Positions 42,111 through 50,078 of a stretch of DNA of 64,000 nucleotides are shown here, piece after piece. This stretch comes from Rikenella sp031549665. GTDB lineage: Bacteria; Bacteroidota; Bacteroidia; Bacteroidales; Rikenellaceae. Within the stretch, counting starts at the first letter, position 1. The number at the start of each line of letters is the position of its first letter. The DNA lies in the NCBI GenBank assembly GCA_031549665.1, contig JAVBPJ010000006.1, forward strand, positions 1 through 64,000, read 5' to 3'. The position numbers and the translations under genes were made by a program. The notes below the pieces were generated by a model. It was given only the letters and a program-made list of their open reading frames with translations, ran no database searches and was not told where the DNA came from.

Positions 42111-43184
42111 CTATTTCTTTTGGTTCATCACGCGGTTTTGGCGGCCGATGCTCTCCATGTGGATCGAATTGAGCAGGATGTTCAGAAATTCGGGGCTCAG
42201 GCGCAGTTTCTCGGCGTTGGCCAGCACCCGCTTCACGATGTCGTCCCAGCGGTTTGCCTGCAGGATCATTACGTTGTTGTCGCGCTTGATCTCGCCGATC
42301 TTTTCGGCGATGTCCATCCGTTTGCTGAGCAGGGCGAAGAGTTCGGCGTCGAACTGGTCGATCTGGGCGCGGAGCCGTTCGAGCGACTGGAGGAATTCGG
42401 GCTTGTCGACCTTTTCGGCCCGCCAGACGATGCTGTCCAGCAGCTCTTCCAGTGCTTTGGGGGTGAGCTGTTGCGAGGCGTCGCTCCAGGCCTCGTCGGG
42501 GTTGATGTGGCTTTCGATGATCAGCCCGTCGTAGTCCAGGTCGGCGCTCTCCTGCGCCACGCTCAGCAGCAATTCGCGGTTGCCGCAGATGTGCGAGGGG
42601 TCGCAGATCATCGGCACTTCGGGCATGCGGAGCTTCATCTCCACGGCCAGGTGCCACATGGGGGCGTTGCGGTAGGCCGACAGGCCGATCGAGGAGAATC
42701 CGCGATGGATCAGCCCCACCTGTCCGACCCCTACCTTTTGCAGCCGCTGCACGGCTCCGGCCCAAAGTTCCAGGTCGGGGTTCATCGGGTTTTTCACCAG
42801 CACCGGGACATCCACTCCCCGCAGGGCGTCGGCGATGTCCTGTACGCTGAAGGGGTTGACGGTGGTGCGGGCGCCGATCCACAGCACGTCGACGCCGAAC
42901 TCAAGGGCGCTCTCGACGTGTTTGGCCGAGGCGACTTCGGTGGCTACGGGCAGGCCGGTTTCGGCTTTCGCCTCGGCCAGCCACGACAGGCCTTGCAGTC
43001 CGGCTCCCTCGAACGACCCGGGGCGGGTGCGGGGCTTCCAAATGCCGGCGCGGAGTATGTCGACCCGTCCGGTGGCGGCCACCTGGCGGCAGGTTTCGAG
43101 GGTTTGTTCGCGCGTCTCGGCGCTGCAGGGTCCCGAGATAATGAGCGGGCGTCTGGCTTTCAGGTTGATCGTTTTCGTTTCCAT
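42111..43184 (-). CDS. Bifunctional DAHP synthase / type II chorismate mutase
   Basis: The 357-residue protein has a type I-beta DAHP synthase domain (about 1-255; SGPCSAETREQ, GIWKPRTRPGSFEG, VLVKNPMNPD, DPSHICGNRE). An AroQ-type chorismate mutase follows (about 270-345; LRAQIDQFDAELFALLSKRMDIAEKIGEIKR). It catalyses both the first step of the shikimate pathway and the chorismate-prephenate branch. The C-terminal mutase position is the Bacteroidetes arrangement. It is the last gene of the pheA operon, 5 bp after tyrA. Confidence 0.94.
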   Translation of the reverse strand: METKTINLKARRPLIISGPCSAETREQTLETCRQVAATGRVDILRAGIWKPRTRPGSFEGAGLQGLSWLAEAKAETGLPVATEVASAKHVESALEFGVDVLWIGARTTVNPFSVQDIADALRGVDVPVLVKNPMNPDLELWAGAVQRLQKVGVGQVGLIHRGFSSIGLSAYRNAPMWHLAVEMKLRMPEVPMICDPSHICGNRELLLSVAQESADLDYDGLIIESHINPDEAWSDASQQLTPKALEELLDSIVWRAEKVDKPEFLQSLERLRAQIDQFDAELFALLSKRMDIAEKIGEIKRDNNVMILQANRWDDIVKRVLANAEKLRLSPEFLNILLNSIHMESIGRQNRVMNQKK

Positions 43185-43189
43185 GGGGT

Positions 43190-44038
43190 CTATTGTTCGT
43201 CAATGATTTTACGGATGGTGTTGGCCTTGCCGATGGCCTGGGCCAGGCCGTCGCCGTCGTCTTTCTCGATCAGGCGGCGCAGGATTTGGAGCTGGTGGAT
43301 ATGCTCCCTAAGAACGTCCAACACGTTGTATTTGTTTTTCAACAGGATGGGAACCCACATCGCGGCCGAACTCTTGGCCAGCCGGACGGTGCTTTCGAAC
43401 CCCCCGCCGGCCAGGTCGAAGATGGCCTCCTCTTCGCGCTCTTTCTCCAGCACGGTCAGGGCCAGGGCGACCGAGGTGATGTGCGAAATGTGGCTGACGT
43501 AGGCGGCGTGCAGGTCGTGTTCCTCGGGATTCATGTAGATGATCGACATGCCCAGGCGGCGGTAGATCGCCTCCACATCCATCACGGCCTGCGGATCGCT
43601 CAGCTCTTGCTGGCAGATTACCACGGTGCGGCCGGCGAAAGCGCCGTGGACGGCGGCTTCGGGGCCTGAGTATTCGGTTCCCCACATGGGGTGGGTGGCT
43701 ACGAAACGTGGGCGGGCAGGGTGTTTGGCGATCACCTCGCAAAGTTCCTCCTTGGTCGACCCCAGGTCGATGACCGTTTGGTGCGGCCCGATGTGGTTCA
43801 GCACCTTGACGGCCAGCAGGGGGGTGGCGTCGACCGGAACGGCCAGCACCACCAGGTCGGCCTCGGCCAGGGCCTCTTCCAGCGGAAGTATCTGGTCGAC
43901 CAGCCCCAGTTCGAGGGCTTTGGAGGCGTTGCGGGGGTTGTTGTCTACTCCGATCAGGCGGTCGGCCAGCCGCCGGTCGCGCAGGGCGAGGGCGAGCGAG
44001 CCGCCCATCAGGCCCAGTCCGACAATGGTTGCTTTCAT
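43190..44038 (-). CDS. tyrA: Prephenate dehydrogenase
   Basis: The 282-residue protein starts MKATIVGLGLMGGSLALALRDR with a Rossmann GxGxxGG. It continues DLGSTKEELCE, HPMWGTEYSGPEAA and SHISHITSVALAL, as in prephenate/arogenate dehydrogenases. It converts prephenate to 4-hydroxyphenylpyruvate. Start ATG at 44038 overlaps the aminotransferase stop (ATGA); the longer open frame is a shadow of that gene. No fused ACT domain is present. Confidence 0.93.
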   Translation of the reverse strand: MKATIVGLGLMGGSLALALRDRRLADRLIGVDNNPRNASKALELGLVDQILPLEEALAEADLVVLAVPVDATPLLAVKVLNHIGPHQTVIDLGSTKEELCEVIAKHPARPRFVATHPMWGTEYSGPEAAVHGAFAGRTVVICQQELSDPQAVMDVEAIYRRLGMSIIYMNPEEHDLHAAYVSHISHITSVALALTVLEKEREEEAIFDLAGGGFESTVRLAKSSAAMWVPILLKNKYNVLDVLREHIHQLQILRRLIEKDDGDGLAQAIGKANTIRKIIDEQ

Positions 44039-45186
44039 AGGGAGAGTCGTTCGATGGTTTTTTGCAGGGTGGCCTCGTCGGCGCACAACGACACGCGGAT
44101 GTAGCGGTCGCCGCCGTCGCCGAAAATGCCGCCGGGGGTTACAAAGATGTGGCGTTCTTCCAGAATCCGGTCGATGAACTGGTAACAGTCGCTCGGTTCG
44201 GAATCGGGCAGGGCGCCCCACTCGAAGAGTCCCACCTGCCCGGGAGCCACGCGGCAACCGAGGGTTTCGAGGATGCGGGTGGCCAGGGCCTCGCGCCGGC
44301 GGTACAGGTCGTTGATGTAGGCGTACCACGTGTCGTCCAGATCCAGCGCCACGGCGGCGGCCCGCTGCATGGGAATGAAGGGGGCGTTGTTCAGGTTGCT
44401 TTTGTAGCGGAGCGTGTCGGCCAAAATCGCGGGCGATCCCACCAGCATGCCCATCCGCCATCCGGCCATGTTGTGGCTTTTACTGAGCGAATTGAGTTCG
44501 ACGGCCACCTCGCGTGCGCCGGGCGTGGCCAGCAGGCTTTGGGGACGGTCGCTGCGCAAAAAGCTGTACGGGTTGTCGTGTACCAACAGGATGCCGTGCT
44601 TGCGGGCAAAGGCGACGAAGCGTTCGAAGGTGTCGGCGGCGGGCGGAGTGCCGGTGGGCATGTGGGGATAGTTGAGCAGCATCATCTTCACGCCGCTCAG
44701 GTCGCTGCGCTCCAGCGCTTCGAAATCGGGCATCCAGCCGTTCGCCTCGGTAAGCCGGTAATCGATGCAGACGCCTTCGGCCAGGGTAACGGCAGCGCGG
44801 TAGGCGGGGTAGCCGGGGTTGGGAATCAGCACCCGGTCGCCCGGGTTGAGGTAGGTTTGACACAGGTAGGAGAGTCCCTCTTTCGATCCGTACAGGGTGA
44901 GTACCTCGGTGGCGGGATCGAGCCGTACGCCGTACATGCGCTCGTACCACCGGGCGATGGCCTCCAACAGCGCGGCCTCGCCTTTGTACGAGGCGTAGCC
45001 GTGGGTGTTCCCCTGCAGGGCGGCGGCGTGGAGCGCCTCGATCACGCTGGGGTGGGGCGGCTGGTCGGGACTGCCGATCCCGAGGTTGATCACGTCGGTC
45101 CCGGCGCGGCGCATGGCGTCGACCTGGGCCAGCTTTTTGGAGAAGTAGTATTCGCCTACTCCCTGAAGTCGTTTTGCTAATTCCAT
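44035..45186 (-). CDS. Aromatic-operon aminotransferase (class I/II)
   Basis: The 383-residue PLP enzyme has NLGIGSPDQPPHPSV, YGSKEGLSYL, NYPHMPTGTPP, DNPYSFLRSD and PLP lysine SLSKSHNMAGWRMG. It resembles DapL/AlaT-like aminotransferases. Position between pheA and tyrA makes the last step of phenylalanine and tyrosine synthesis the likely job (inference). It starts 4 bp after pheA and overlaps tyrA by 4 bp. Confidence 0.9.
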   Translation of the reverse strand: MELAKRLQGVGEYYFSKKLAQVDAMRRAGTDVINLGIGSPDQPPHPSVIEALHAAALQGNTHGYASYKGEAALLEAIARWYERMYGVRLDPATEVLTLYGSKEGLSYLCQTYLNPGDRVLIPNPGYPAYRAAVTLAEGVCIDYRLTEANGWMPDFEALERSDLSGVKMMLLNYPHMPTGTPPAADTFERFVAFARKHGILLVHDNPYSFLRSDRPQSLLATPGAREVAVELNSLSKSHNMAGWRMGMLVGSPAILADTLRYKSNLNNAPFIPMQRAAAVALDLDDTWYAYINDLYRRREALATRILETLGCRVAPGQVGLFEWGALPDSEPSDCYQFIDRILEERHIFVTPGGIFGDGGDRYIRVSLCADEATLQKTIERLSL

Positions 45187-45190
45187 GGGG

Positions 45191-46021
45191 TTACAGATGG
45201 ATTCCTTTGGTGTATTCGCCGTAAACGGTCAGCCGTTCGCTCACCGAACTCATGTGAAGTACGGCTTCGCGGTATTCCCACACGTTCTGGAACTCCATGT
45301 CGAGGTAGAACAGGTAGCGGAACGGGTCGCTGGGAATGGGGTAGGACTGCAGTTTGGTCATGTTGATGTTGTAGCGCTCCATGGTTTTGAGTACGCCCAC
45401 CAGCGATCCTTTGGTGTGGCTGACTTCGAAATAGAGCGAGGCTTTGTTGATCTGGTCGCGGTTTTCGTCCTCGGGGCAGTCTTCGCCGCGGCGGAGTACC
45501 ACGAAACGGGTGTAGTTGTTGCGGATGGTGTTGATTTCGGGCGCGATGATTTCGAGGCCGAACAGGCGGGCGGGCAGCTCTCCGGCGATGGCGGCGGCGT
45601 GGCTCACGCACCCCTGCGCGATGTGGCTGGCCGAAAGGGCGGTGTCTTCGGTCTCGACCAGCCGCCACCCTTTGTCGTCGAGGTATTCGGCGCACTGAAG
45701 CAGGGCCATGGGGTGCGACCATACTTCGGTGATTTGGTCGAGGGTAACGCCCGGCAGCACCAGCAGGTGTTGTTTGATTTGCAGGTAGATCTCCCCGACA
45801 ACCCGCAGCCGCGTGTTTTGCAGCAGCCCGTAGTTGGGCAGGATGCTTCCGGCGATCGAATTTTCGATGGCCATCAGGGCGGCGTCGGCCGCGCCGCTGT
45901 CGAGGGTCTGGGTAACTTTGCGGAAGGTGGCGCAGGGGACAATCTCGATCCCGCTGCCGAAAACGCCTTCGGCGGCAATGTGGTGGAACGACCCTTCGTA
46001 TCCTTGTATGGCGACTTTCAT
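45191..46021 (-). CDS. pheA: Prephenate dehydratase with ACT domain
   Basis: The 276-residue protein begins MKVAIQGYEGSFHHIAAEGVFG. It has the catalytic TRF motif in NNYTRFVVL and a C-terminal ACT domain (GSLVGVLKTMERYNINMTKLQSYPI), which normally binds phenylalanine for feedback inhibition. It makes phenylpyruvate. It is the first structural gene of pheA-aminotransferase-tyrA-DAHP synthase/CM and follows the Phe/Tyr leader peptide and attenuator, so both transcription and enzyme activity may sense phenylalanine. Confidence 0.95.
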   Translation of the reverse strand: MKVAIQGYEGSFHHIAAEGVFGSGIEIVPCATFRKVTQTLDSGAADAALMAIENSIAGSILPNYGLLQNTRLRVVGEIYLQIKQHLLVLPGVTLDQITEVWSHPMALLQCAEYLDDKGWRLVETEDTALSASHIAQGCVSHAAAIAGELPARLFGLEIIAPEINTIRNNYTRFVVLRRGEDCPEDENRDQINKASLYFEVSHTKGSLVGVLKTMERYNINMTKLQSYPIPSDPFRYLFYLDMEFQNVWEYREAVLHMSSVSERLTVYGEYTKGIHL

Positions 46022-46036
46022 GGCGAGGTTTTACAC

Positions 46037-46068
46037 AAAAAAACCGACTCGGCGGGAGTCGGTTTTCG
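46037..46068 (-). terminator. Attenuator hairpin in the pheA leader
   Basis: On the minus strand AAAACCGACTC, loop CCGCC, GAGTCGGTTTT is followed by an uninterrupted T-run (46043-46037), 15 bp before the pheA start. The 5' arm (46057-46068) can alternatively pair with 46098-46111, which encodes the end of the leader peptide. Confidence 0.85.
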
Positions 46069-46092
46069 GGGTATGGTTGTTTTTACACGGGA

Positions 46093-46185
46093 CTACACGA
46101 AAAGACCGACTTCTGTCCGGAGGAAGAAGTAATAAAAGGGCGAATAGAAACCCTCGTTCAAAACGGCGTGAGGCTTCGGATTCAT
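46093..46185 (-). CDS. pheL: Phe/Tyr-rich leader peptide of the pheA operon
   Basis: A 30-residue peptide (MNPKPHAVLNEG then FYSPFYYFF, LRTEVGLFV) contains four Phe and three Tyr in nine residues and stops 27 bp before the attenuator stem. An alternative ATG at 46215 would give 40 residues but would leave almost no 5' leader after the -7 box at 46222-46229, so I prefer 46185. Ribosome stalling at the Phe/Tyr codons would leave segment 46098-46111 free to block the terminator. The symbol follows enterobacterial usage; homology to E. coli pheL is not claimed. Confidence 0.8.
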   Translation of the reverse strand: MNPKPHAVLNEGFYSPFYYFFLRTEVGLFV

Positions 46186-46221
46186 CCTTTGGTCTGTAGG
46201 TGTGCTCGATTTCATCTTAGG

Positions 46222-46229
46222 CAAAGATA
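46222..46229 (-). promoter_or_regulatory. -7 box of the pheA operon
   Basis: TATCTTTG on the minus strand. Transcription from here covers the leader peptide and attenuator. No TTG at -33 spacing was seen. Confidence 0.6.
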
Positions 46230-46265
46230 CGTTTTTTTCCGGAGTTGGTACCCGTCCCGGCAAAT

Positions 46266-46937
46266 TTAGACGTATTTTTCGCAATAGCGGAGGTATTGTT
46301 TCATTACGTTGTCGACAAAGGCGACGGTTTCGCGGCCGCTGAAGGCGCCGCAACGCACGGCCTCGTCGTCGACCCAGCGGTCGCTGCCTTTGGTCAGGAC
46401 GTATTCGCGCAGCGCTTCCCACGAATTGTGGTTCACGCCGTGTTTGGCGGCCAGGCGCCGGGCGTCCATCACGTGGCCGATGCCGCCGTTGTAGCAGGCG
46501 AGCAGGATTTTCATCCGGTCGTGCTGCGGGGTGTCGGGGCCGAACCGCAGCATCGACTCGATGCGCTTGAGCAGCAGCACGCCCACAAGGATGTTGTCGT
46601 GCGGGTCGGTCATTTGTTCGGGGGCGTATCCGAAGGTGCGGGCCACCTGGCCGCGTATCTGCATCAGGCCCATCGCGCCGCGGGACGATTGGGCCGTGGG
46701 CGAGAACCGGGACTCCTGATAGGCGATGGCGGCGATCCAGCGCCAATCAACGCCCTGGGTCGATCCGATCTGGCGCATCAGGGGGTCGTACTTCGAGATC
46801 CCCTCCCGGCCGGCTTCGATCTGCTCCAGGGTGGGGAGGCCCTTAGATTCCCGTGTCGTGCGCGAACACCCGATCAGCAACAGGTCGAGGCCGATCAGCA
46901 GGACGAATCCGAACAGGCAACATTTGGTTAGTTTCAC
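46266..46937 (-). CDS. Lytic transglycosylase lipoprotein (SLT domain, MltF-like)
   Basis: The 223-residue protein starts at a GTG (46937) with lipoprotein signal KLTKCCLFGFVLLIGLDLLLIGC. The SLT domain has the catalytic glutamate in AIAYQESRFSPTAQSSRGAMGLMQI and the ACYNGGIGHV segment. It should cleave peptidoglycan glycan chains from the outer-membrane side. There is no suitable ATG near the signal peptide, which decides the GTG start; it lies 17 bp after the porin gene, so the two are probably cotranscribed. Confidence 0.87.
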   Translation of the reverse strand: MKLTKCCLFGFVLLIGLDLLLIGCSRTTRESKGLPTLEQIEAGREGISKYDPLMRQIGSTQGVDWRWIAAIAYQESRFSPTAQSSRGAMGLMQIRGQVARTFGYAPEQMTDPHDNILVGVLLLKRIESMLRFGPDTPQHDRMKILLACYNGGIGHVMDARRLAAKHGVNHNSWEALREYVLTKGSDRWVDDEAVRCGAFSGRETVAFVDNVMKQYLRYCEKYV

Positions 46938-46954
46938 GTTCTTCGCTTTTAGGG

Positions 46955-49051
46955 TTAATCGTAAAAGGCCCACGAGATGCTGGCCTTCAGCATCGTGCGG
47001 TTTTGGGGGTAGTCCACTACGGTGAAGTAGTTGCCGGGACCGAACAGGGCCGGGCCTATGTTTTGTCCTTTGACGAGCATCCGCAACCGTTTCCACTTGG
47101 CCGAAACAAAGGGATCGATGTAGGGATATTCGCCCAACTGGACGCTGGTTTGGTTGTAGAACTGGCCCACGGCGGGGTCGTAGCCGAAGGCGTAGTAGCG
47201 GGTTTGGTAGCGGCCGTCCACGCCGATCTGGATGGAGAGGACCTCGGGCACGGCTTCGACCTGGAAGTAGTAGGAGAGGAACGCCGAACCCATCGGAACG
47301 GGGGCCACGTCGTTGTTCGAACTCCATTGCAGCAGGATGCGGTGGTTCAGGTGGAAGCCGCCCAGGGTGAAGTCTTTCCGCAGGTAGCCCGACGCCACGC
47401 TCAGCGTGCCGGCGTATTGCTGGGGTTCGACCCAGGGACCGTAGTAGATCTTATTGTTGGCCACCTGGTAGTTGCCGCCGATCTCGAACCCGATGGAGGG
47501 GGCGTAGAAACGCACCCCGAACTGGGTGAAGTTCTCTTTGTCGAATTGGTTGATCCAGGCGTAGTGGTTCGAGAAGTAGGTCTGCTGCCAGTAGTCGGCC
47601 TCGCGCGAGACGATGCGCACGGTGCCTTCCAGGGTGAGCGGGTGTTTGCGCTCGCCGTTTTCCAGTTTTCGCCCCACAAAGGCGCTCAGGGACAATTTTC
47701 CGCCGACATCGAAGTCGCCGGCGCGGTAGCCGCTCATTCCGAGCTGCCCGTCGGCCTCCCAGCGGGCGTACTTGCTGACGGCTCCCGAGGCCATGCCGTA
47801 CAGGTAAACGGAACTCAGCCCCTCGCTGCCGCCCTGGCCGTAATACTCGTTTTGGTAGTTTTGGGGTACAAAGTGGTAGTAGTTGTGCCGGGCGTAGCCG
47901 AATCCGCCGGTGAGCAGCCCCAGCACGCCGTTGCGGTTGTAGGGTTGCAGTTGGGCGAACAGGCGGACGTCCATGCGCGATTCGTGGATCGAGTCGTGGG
48001 TGTTGAGCGGGTCGATGTAGGCGTTTTCGTAGTAGTCGAAATCCTCGCCTTGGTCGGTGTAGGTGCGCTTGTACGAGGTGTATTCGAACGAGTTGCCGAA
48101 AAAGATGGTGGGGATGCGTTCGATGGTCAGCTCGTCGGCGCGTGTGCGGCGCAACGGGAAGGCGTACGACTGGGTGAGGTAGTAGGTGTTGCCCTTGTAC
48201 AGGTTGTGGGCGTTGGTGAGGTTGACGGGGATGTTGTCGGGCAGGTCGACCAGCGTGTCGGTTACGTCGGCCGGATCCTGCACCCCGCCGTTCTCGTCGA
48301 TATCGCCCACGTTGTAGATGTATCCGGCGTGGACGGCGTAGCGCTTGCCGGTGTGGACGAAGTTGGCCGAAAAGTAGCGCGACAGCGCCCGCTGGTGCAG
48401 GTACATCCCCTTGGTTCCGTCGGCCCGGTAGTCGAGGTTGAAGCTGGTGGAGGGGGATATGTTTTGCGAAATCAGGCCGTGGAACTGGCTCTCTTCCTTC
48501 GACTTTTGTCCGCCGAAAAGTTGGTAGGTGATGTTGGTGTAGGGCGTGCGGGCGTTGTAGAACAGCACCTGCTCGGGGGTCATTTGGTAGGGCCTCCAGG
48601 ATTGCACGAACGAAAAGTCGCGCGCCTCGGGCCGCAGGAAGTAGTGGTAGGGAATGGCGCTGCCGCCCAGGTTGCCGAGGCTGGCGCTCCCCACGTCGTT
48701 GCGGTCGAACACGTAGTCGGTTTGGAACCCGGCCAGCAGGGTGTCGACCGGCGTCAGGCGGATGTCGTTGTTGCGCAGCGACACGGTCCAGGCGAAGATG
48801 CGGCGGGCGCGGGTCGAGTCGTCGAAATAGAACGACTCGAGGGGTTTCTTCGGCCGTTTTTCCTTGACCACGGTGTCGCGTTCGGGTTCGCCCGGAAGCT
48901 GGCCGTAGGCGGACGTGGCGCTGTTGTCGTAGGGGAAACGGGTTCCCGTATAGTTACTGGGGTAGCGGTTTTGCGCGGCCCCGACGAGGGGTGCGGCAAA
49001 CAGACAAAAGATGGCTGTCCTGAATAGGTATTTGGTTTGTGATCGGCCCAT
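46955..49051 (-). CDS. Putative porin (Bacteroidetes outer-membrane beta-barrel)
   Basis: The 698-residue protein has an N-terminal signal (RTAIFCLFAAPLVGAAQ). It then has many alternating aromatic-rich strands typical of a beta-barrel (FGNSFEYTSYKRTYTD, GFGYARHNYYHF, LLQWSSNNDV) and a terminal strand TMLKASISWAFYD ending in an aromatic-containing motif for BAM recognition. It matches the Bacteroidetes 'putative porin' family of about 650-700 residues. Substrate unknown. A TACCTTTG box at 49085-49092 lies 34 bp upstream. Confidence 0.83.
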   Translation of the reverse strand: MGRSQTKYLFRTAIFCLFAAPLVGAAQNRYPSNYTGTRFPYDNSATSAYGQLPGEPERDTVVKEKRPKKPLESFYFDDSTRARRIFAWTVSLRNNDIRLTPVDTLLAGFQTDYVFDRNDVGSASLGNLGGSAIPYHYFLRPEARDFSFVQSWRPYQMTPEQVLFYNARTPYTNITYQLFGGQKSKEESQFHGLISQNISPSTSFNLDYRADGTKGMYLHQRALSRYFSANFVHTGKRYAVHAGYIYNVGDIDENGGVQDPADVTDTLVDLPDNIPVNLTNAHNLYKGNTYYLTQSYAFPLRRTRADELTIERIPTIFFGNSFEYTSYKRTYTDQGEDFDYYENAYIDPLNTHDSIHESRMDVRLFAQLQPYNRNGVLGLLTGGFGYARHNYYHFVPQNYQNEYYGQGGSEGLSSVYLYGMASGAVSKYARWEADGQLGMSGYRAGDFDVGGKLSLSAFVGRKLENGERKHPLTLEGTVRIVSREADYWQQTYFSNHYAWINQFDKENFTQFGVRFYAPSIGFEIGGNYQVANNKIYYGPWVEPQQYAGTLSVASGYLRKDFTLGGFHLNHRILLQWSSNNDVAPVPMGSAFLSYYFQVEAVPEVLSIQIGVDGRYQTRYYAFGYDPAVGQFYNQTSVQLGEYPYIDPFVSAKWKRLRMLVKGQNIGPALFGPGNYFTVVDYPQNRTMLKASISWAFYD

Positions 49052-49084
49052 ACGCGCCCTCGTTCAATCCCTAAAAAGACGGGG

Positions 49085-49092
49085 CAAAGGTA
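49085..49092 (-). promoter_or_regulatory. -7 box of the porin-transglycosylase unit
   Basis: TACCTTTG on the minus strand, 34 bp before the start codon. Confidence 0.55.
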
Positions 49093-49183
49093 CGCTTTTT
49101 CCGCCAAGGTGTCCGGATCGGGCTGCTTTTTTATGCACAATCGCAGGCCAATCTATTAACAATCGGGCGGTTAGTTCGCCTCC

Positions 49184-49900
49184 TTACCTTTGGGCGGGAC
49201 GGTTGCAGAACACTTTTTGCCCCAGCGAAAAGAGGATGTAGGCGGGAATGATGGCCACGGCGGCGGCTTTTCCCAAAAGGAGCAGGCAGGCCGCGCCGAA
49301 GAGCAGGAACAGGTAGCGCAGCTTGTTCTCGGCCCATCCGAATCGTTTGAATTTGAGCGAGAACATGGGGATTTCGCTCACCAGCAGGAAGCAGAAAACG
49401 GCGGCCAGCGCGGGAACCACCCACGCGGCGGGAGTGGCGCCCGTCAGGTCGAAAAAGGCGGGAAGCGATACGAAAAAGAGGGCGCAGGCGGGGGTCGGCA
49501 GCCCGAGGAACGATTCGCTTTGGCGGGTGTCGATGTTGAACTTGGCCAGCCGCAACACCGAGAAAACGGCCAGCAGCACCCCGGCTCCCACGGCGACGAA
49601 CGCCGGCGCGCCGCCCTGGCCGAGGATCATTGAAACGACCGCCATGGCGGGGGCGACCCCGAAACTGACGGCATCGGCCAGCGAATCGAGCTCTTTGCCC
49701 ATCGGCGAATAGGCGCCGAGCAGGCGGGCGGCCATCCCGTCCGAAAAGTCGAACAGGGCGGCGGCGATCACCAGCCAAAATCCCCACTCCCACTCCAGGG
49801 GGAACGCCGCCCGGCCGGTAAAAATCAGCACGGCGAAAAATCCGCAGGCTAAATTGCAACATGTGAGTGCGTTGGGAATGTGTCTCAGGATGGATTTCAT
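49184..49900 (-). CDS. pssA: CDP-diacylglycerol--serine O-phosphatidyltransferase
   Basis: The 238-residue membrane protein has the CDP-alcohol phosphotransferase motif D51-x2-D54-G-x2-A-R-x8-G68-x3-D72-x3-D76 complete, with about seven to eight helices. It makes phosphatidylserine, precursor of phosphatidylethanolamine. Start ATG at 49900 gives MKSILRHIPNALTCCNLACGFFAV; the longer frame crosses the promoter. The phosphatidylserine decarboxylase gene, often adjacent in Bacteroidetes, is not here. Confidence 0.93.
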   Translation of the reverse strand: MKSILRHIPNALTCCNLACGFFAVLIFTGRAAFPLEWEWGFWLVIAAALFDFSDGMAARLLGAYSPMGKELDSLADAVSFGVAPAMAVVSMILGQGGAPAFVAVGAGVLLAVFSVLRLAKFNIDTRQSESFLGLPTPACALFFVSLPAFFDLTGATPAAWVVPALAAVFCFLLVSEIPMFSLKFKRFGWAENKLRYLFLLFGAACLLLLGKAAAVAIIPAYILFSLGQKVFCNRPAQR

Positions 49901-49932
49901 GGCGAAAAGGGTGTTGGGACGAAAATGCGAAA

Positions 49933-49940
49933 CAAAGGTA
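49933..49940 (-). promoter_or_regulatory. -7 box of pssA
   Basis: TACCTTTG on the minus strand, 33 bp before the pssA start. Confidence 0.55.
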
Positions 49941-50021
49941 ATGTTTTCTTCGGAAACGCCGCTCCGGCTGCTGAACGCCCGCCCGTTGGCCCGTACTGTG
50001 CGGGGAAATGGACGGAGCATG

Positions 50022-50052
50022 TTTGATCTTCGGCGAAAAAGCGTTACCTTTG
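50022..50052 (+). promoter_or_regulatory. Promoter of guaB
   Basis: TTTG at 50022-50025 and TACCTTTG at 50045-50052 with a 19-bp spacer, 26 bp before the ATG. Confidence 0.72.
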
Positions 50053-50078
50053 CCAAAATCTGCTAACTCCACTGTACT

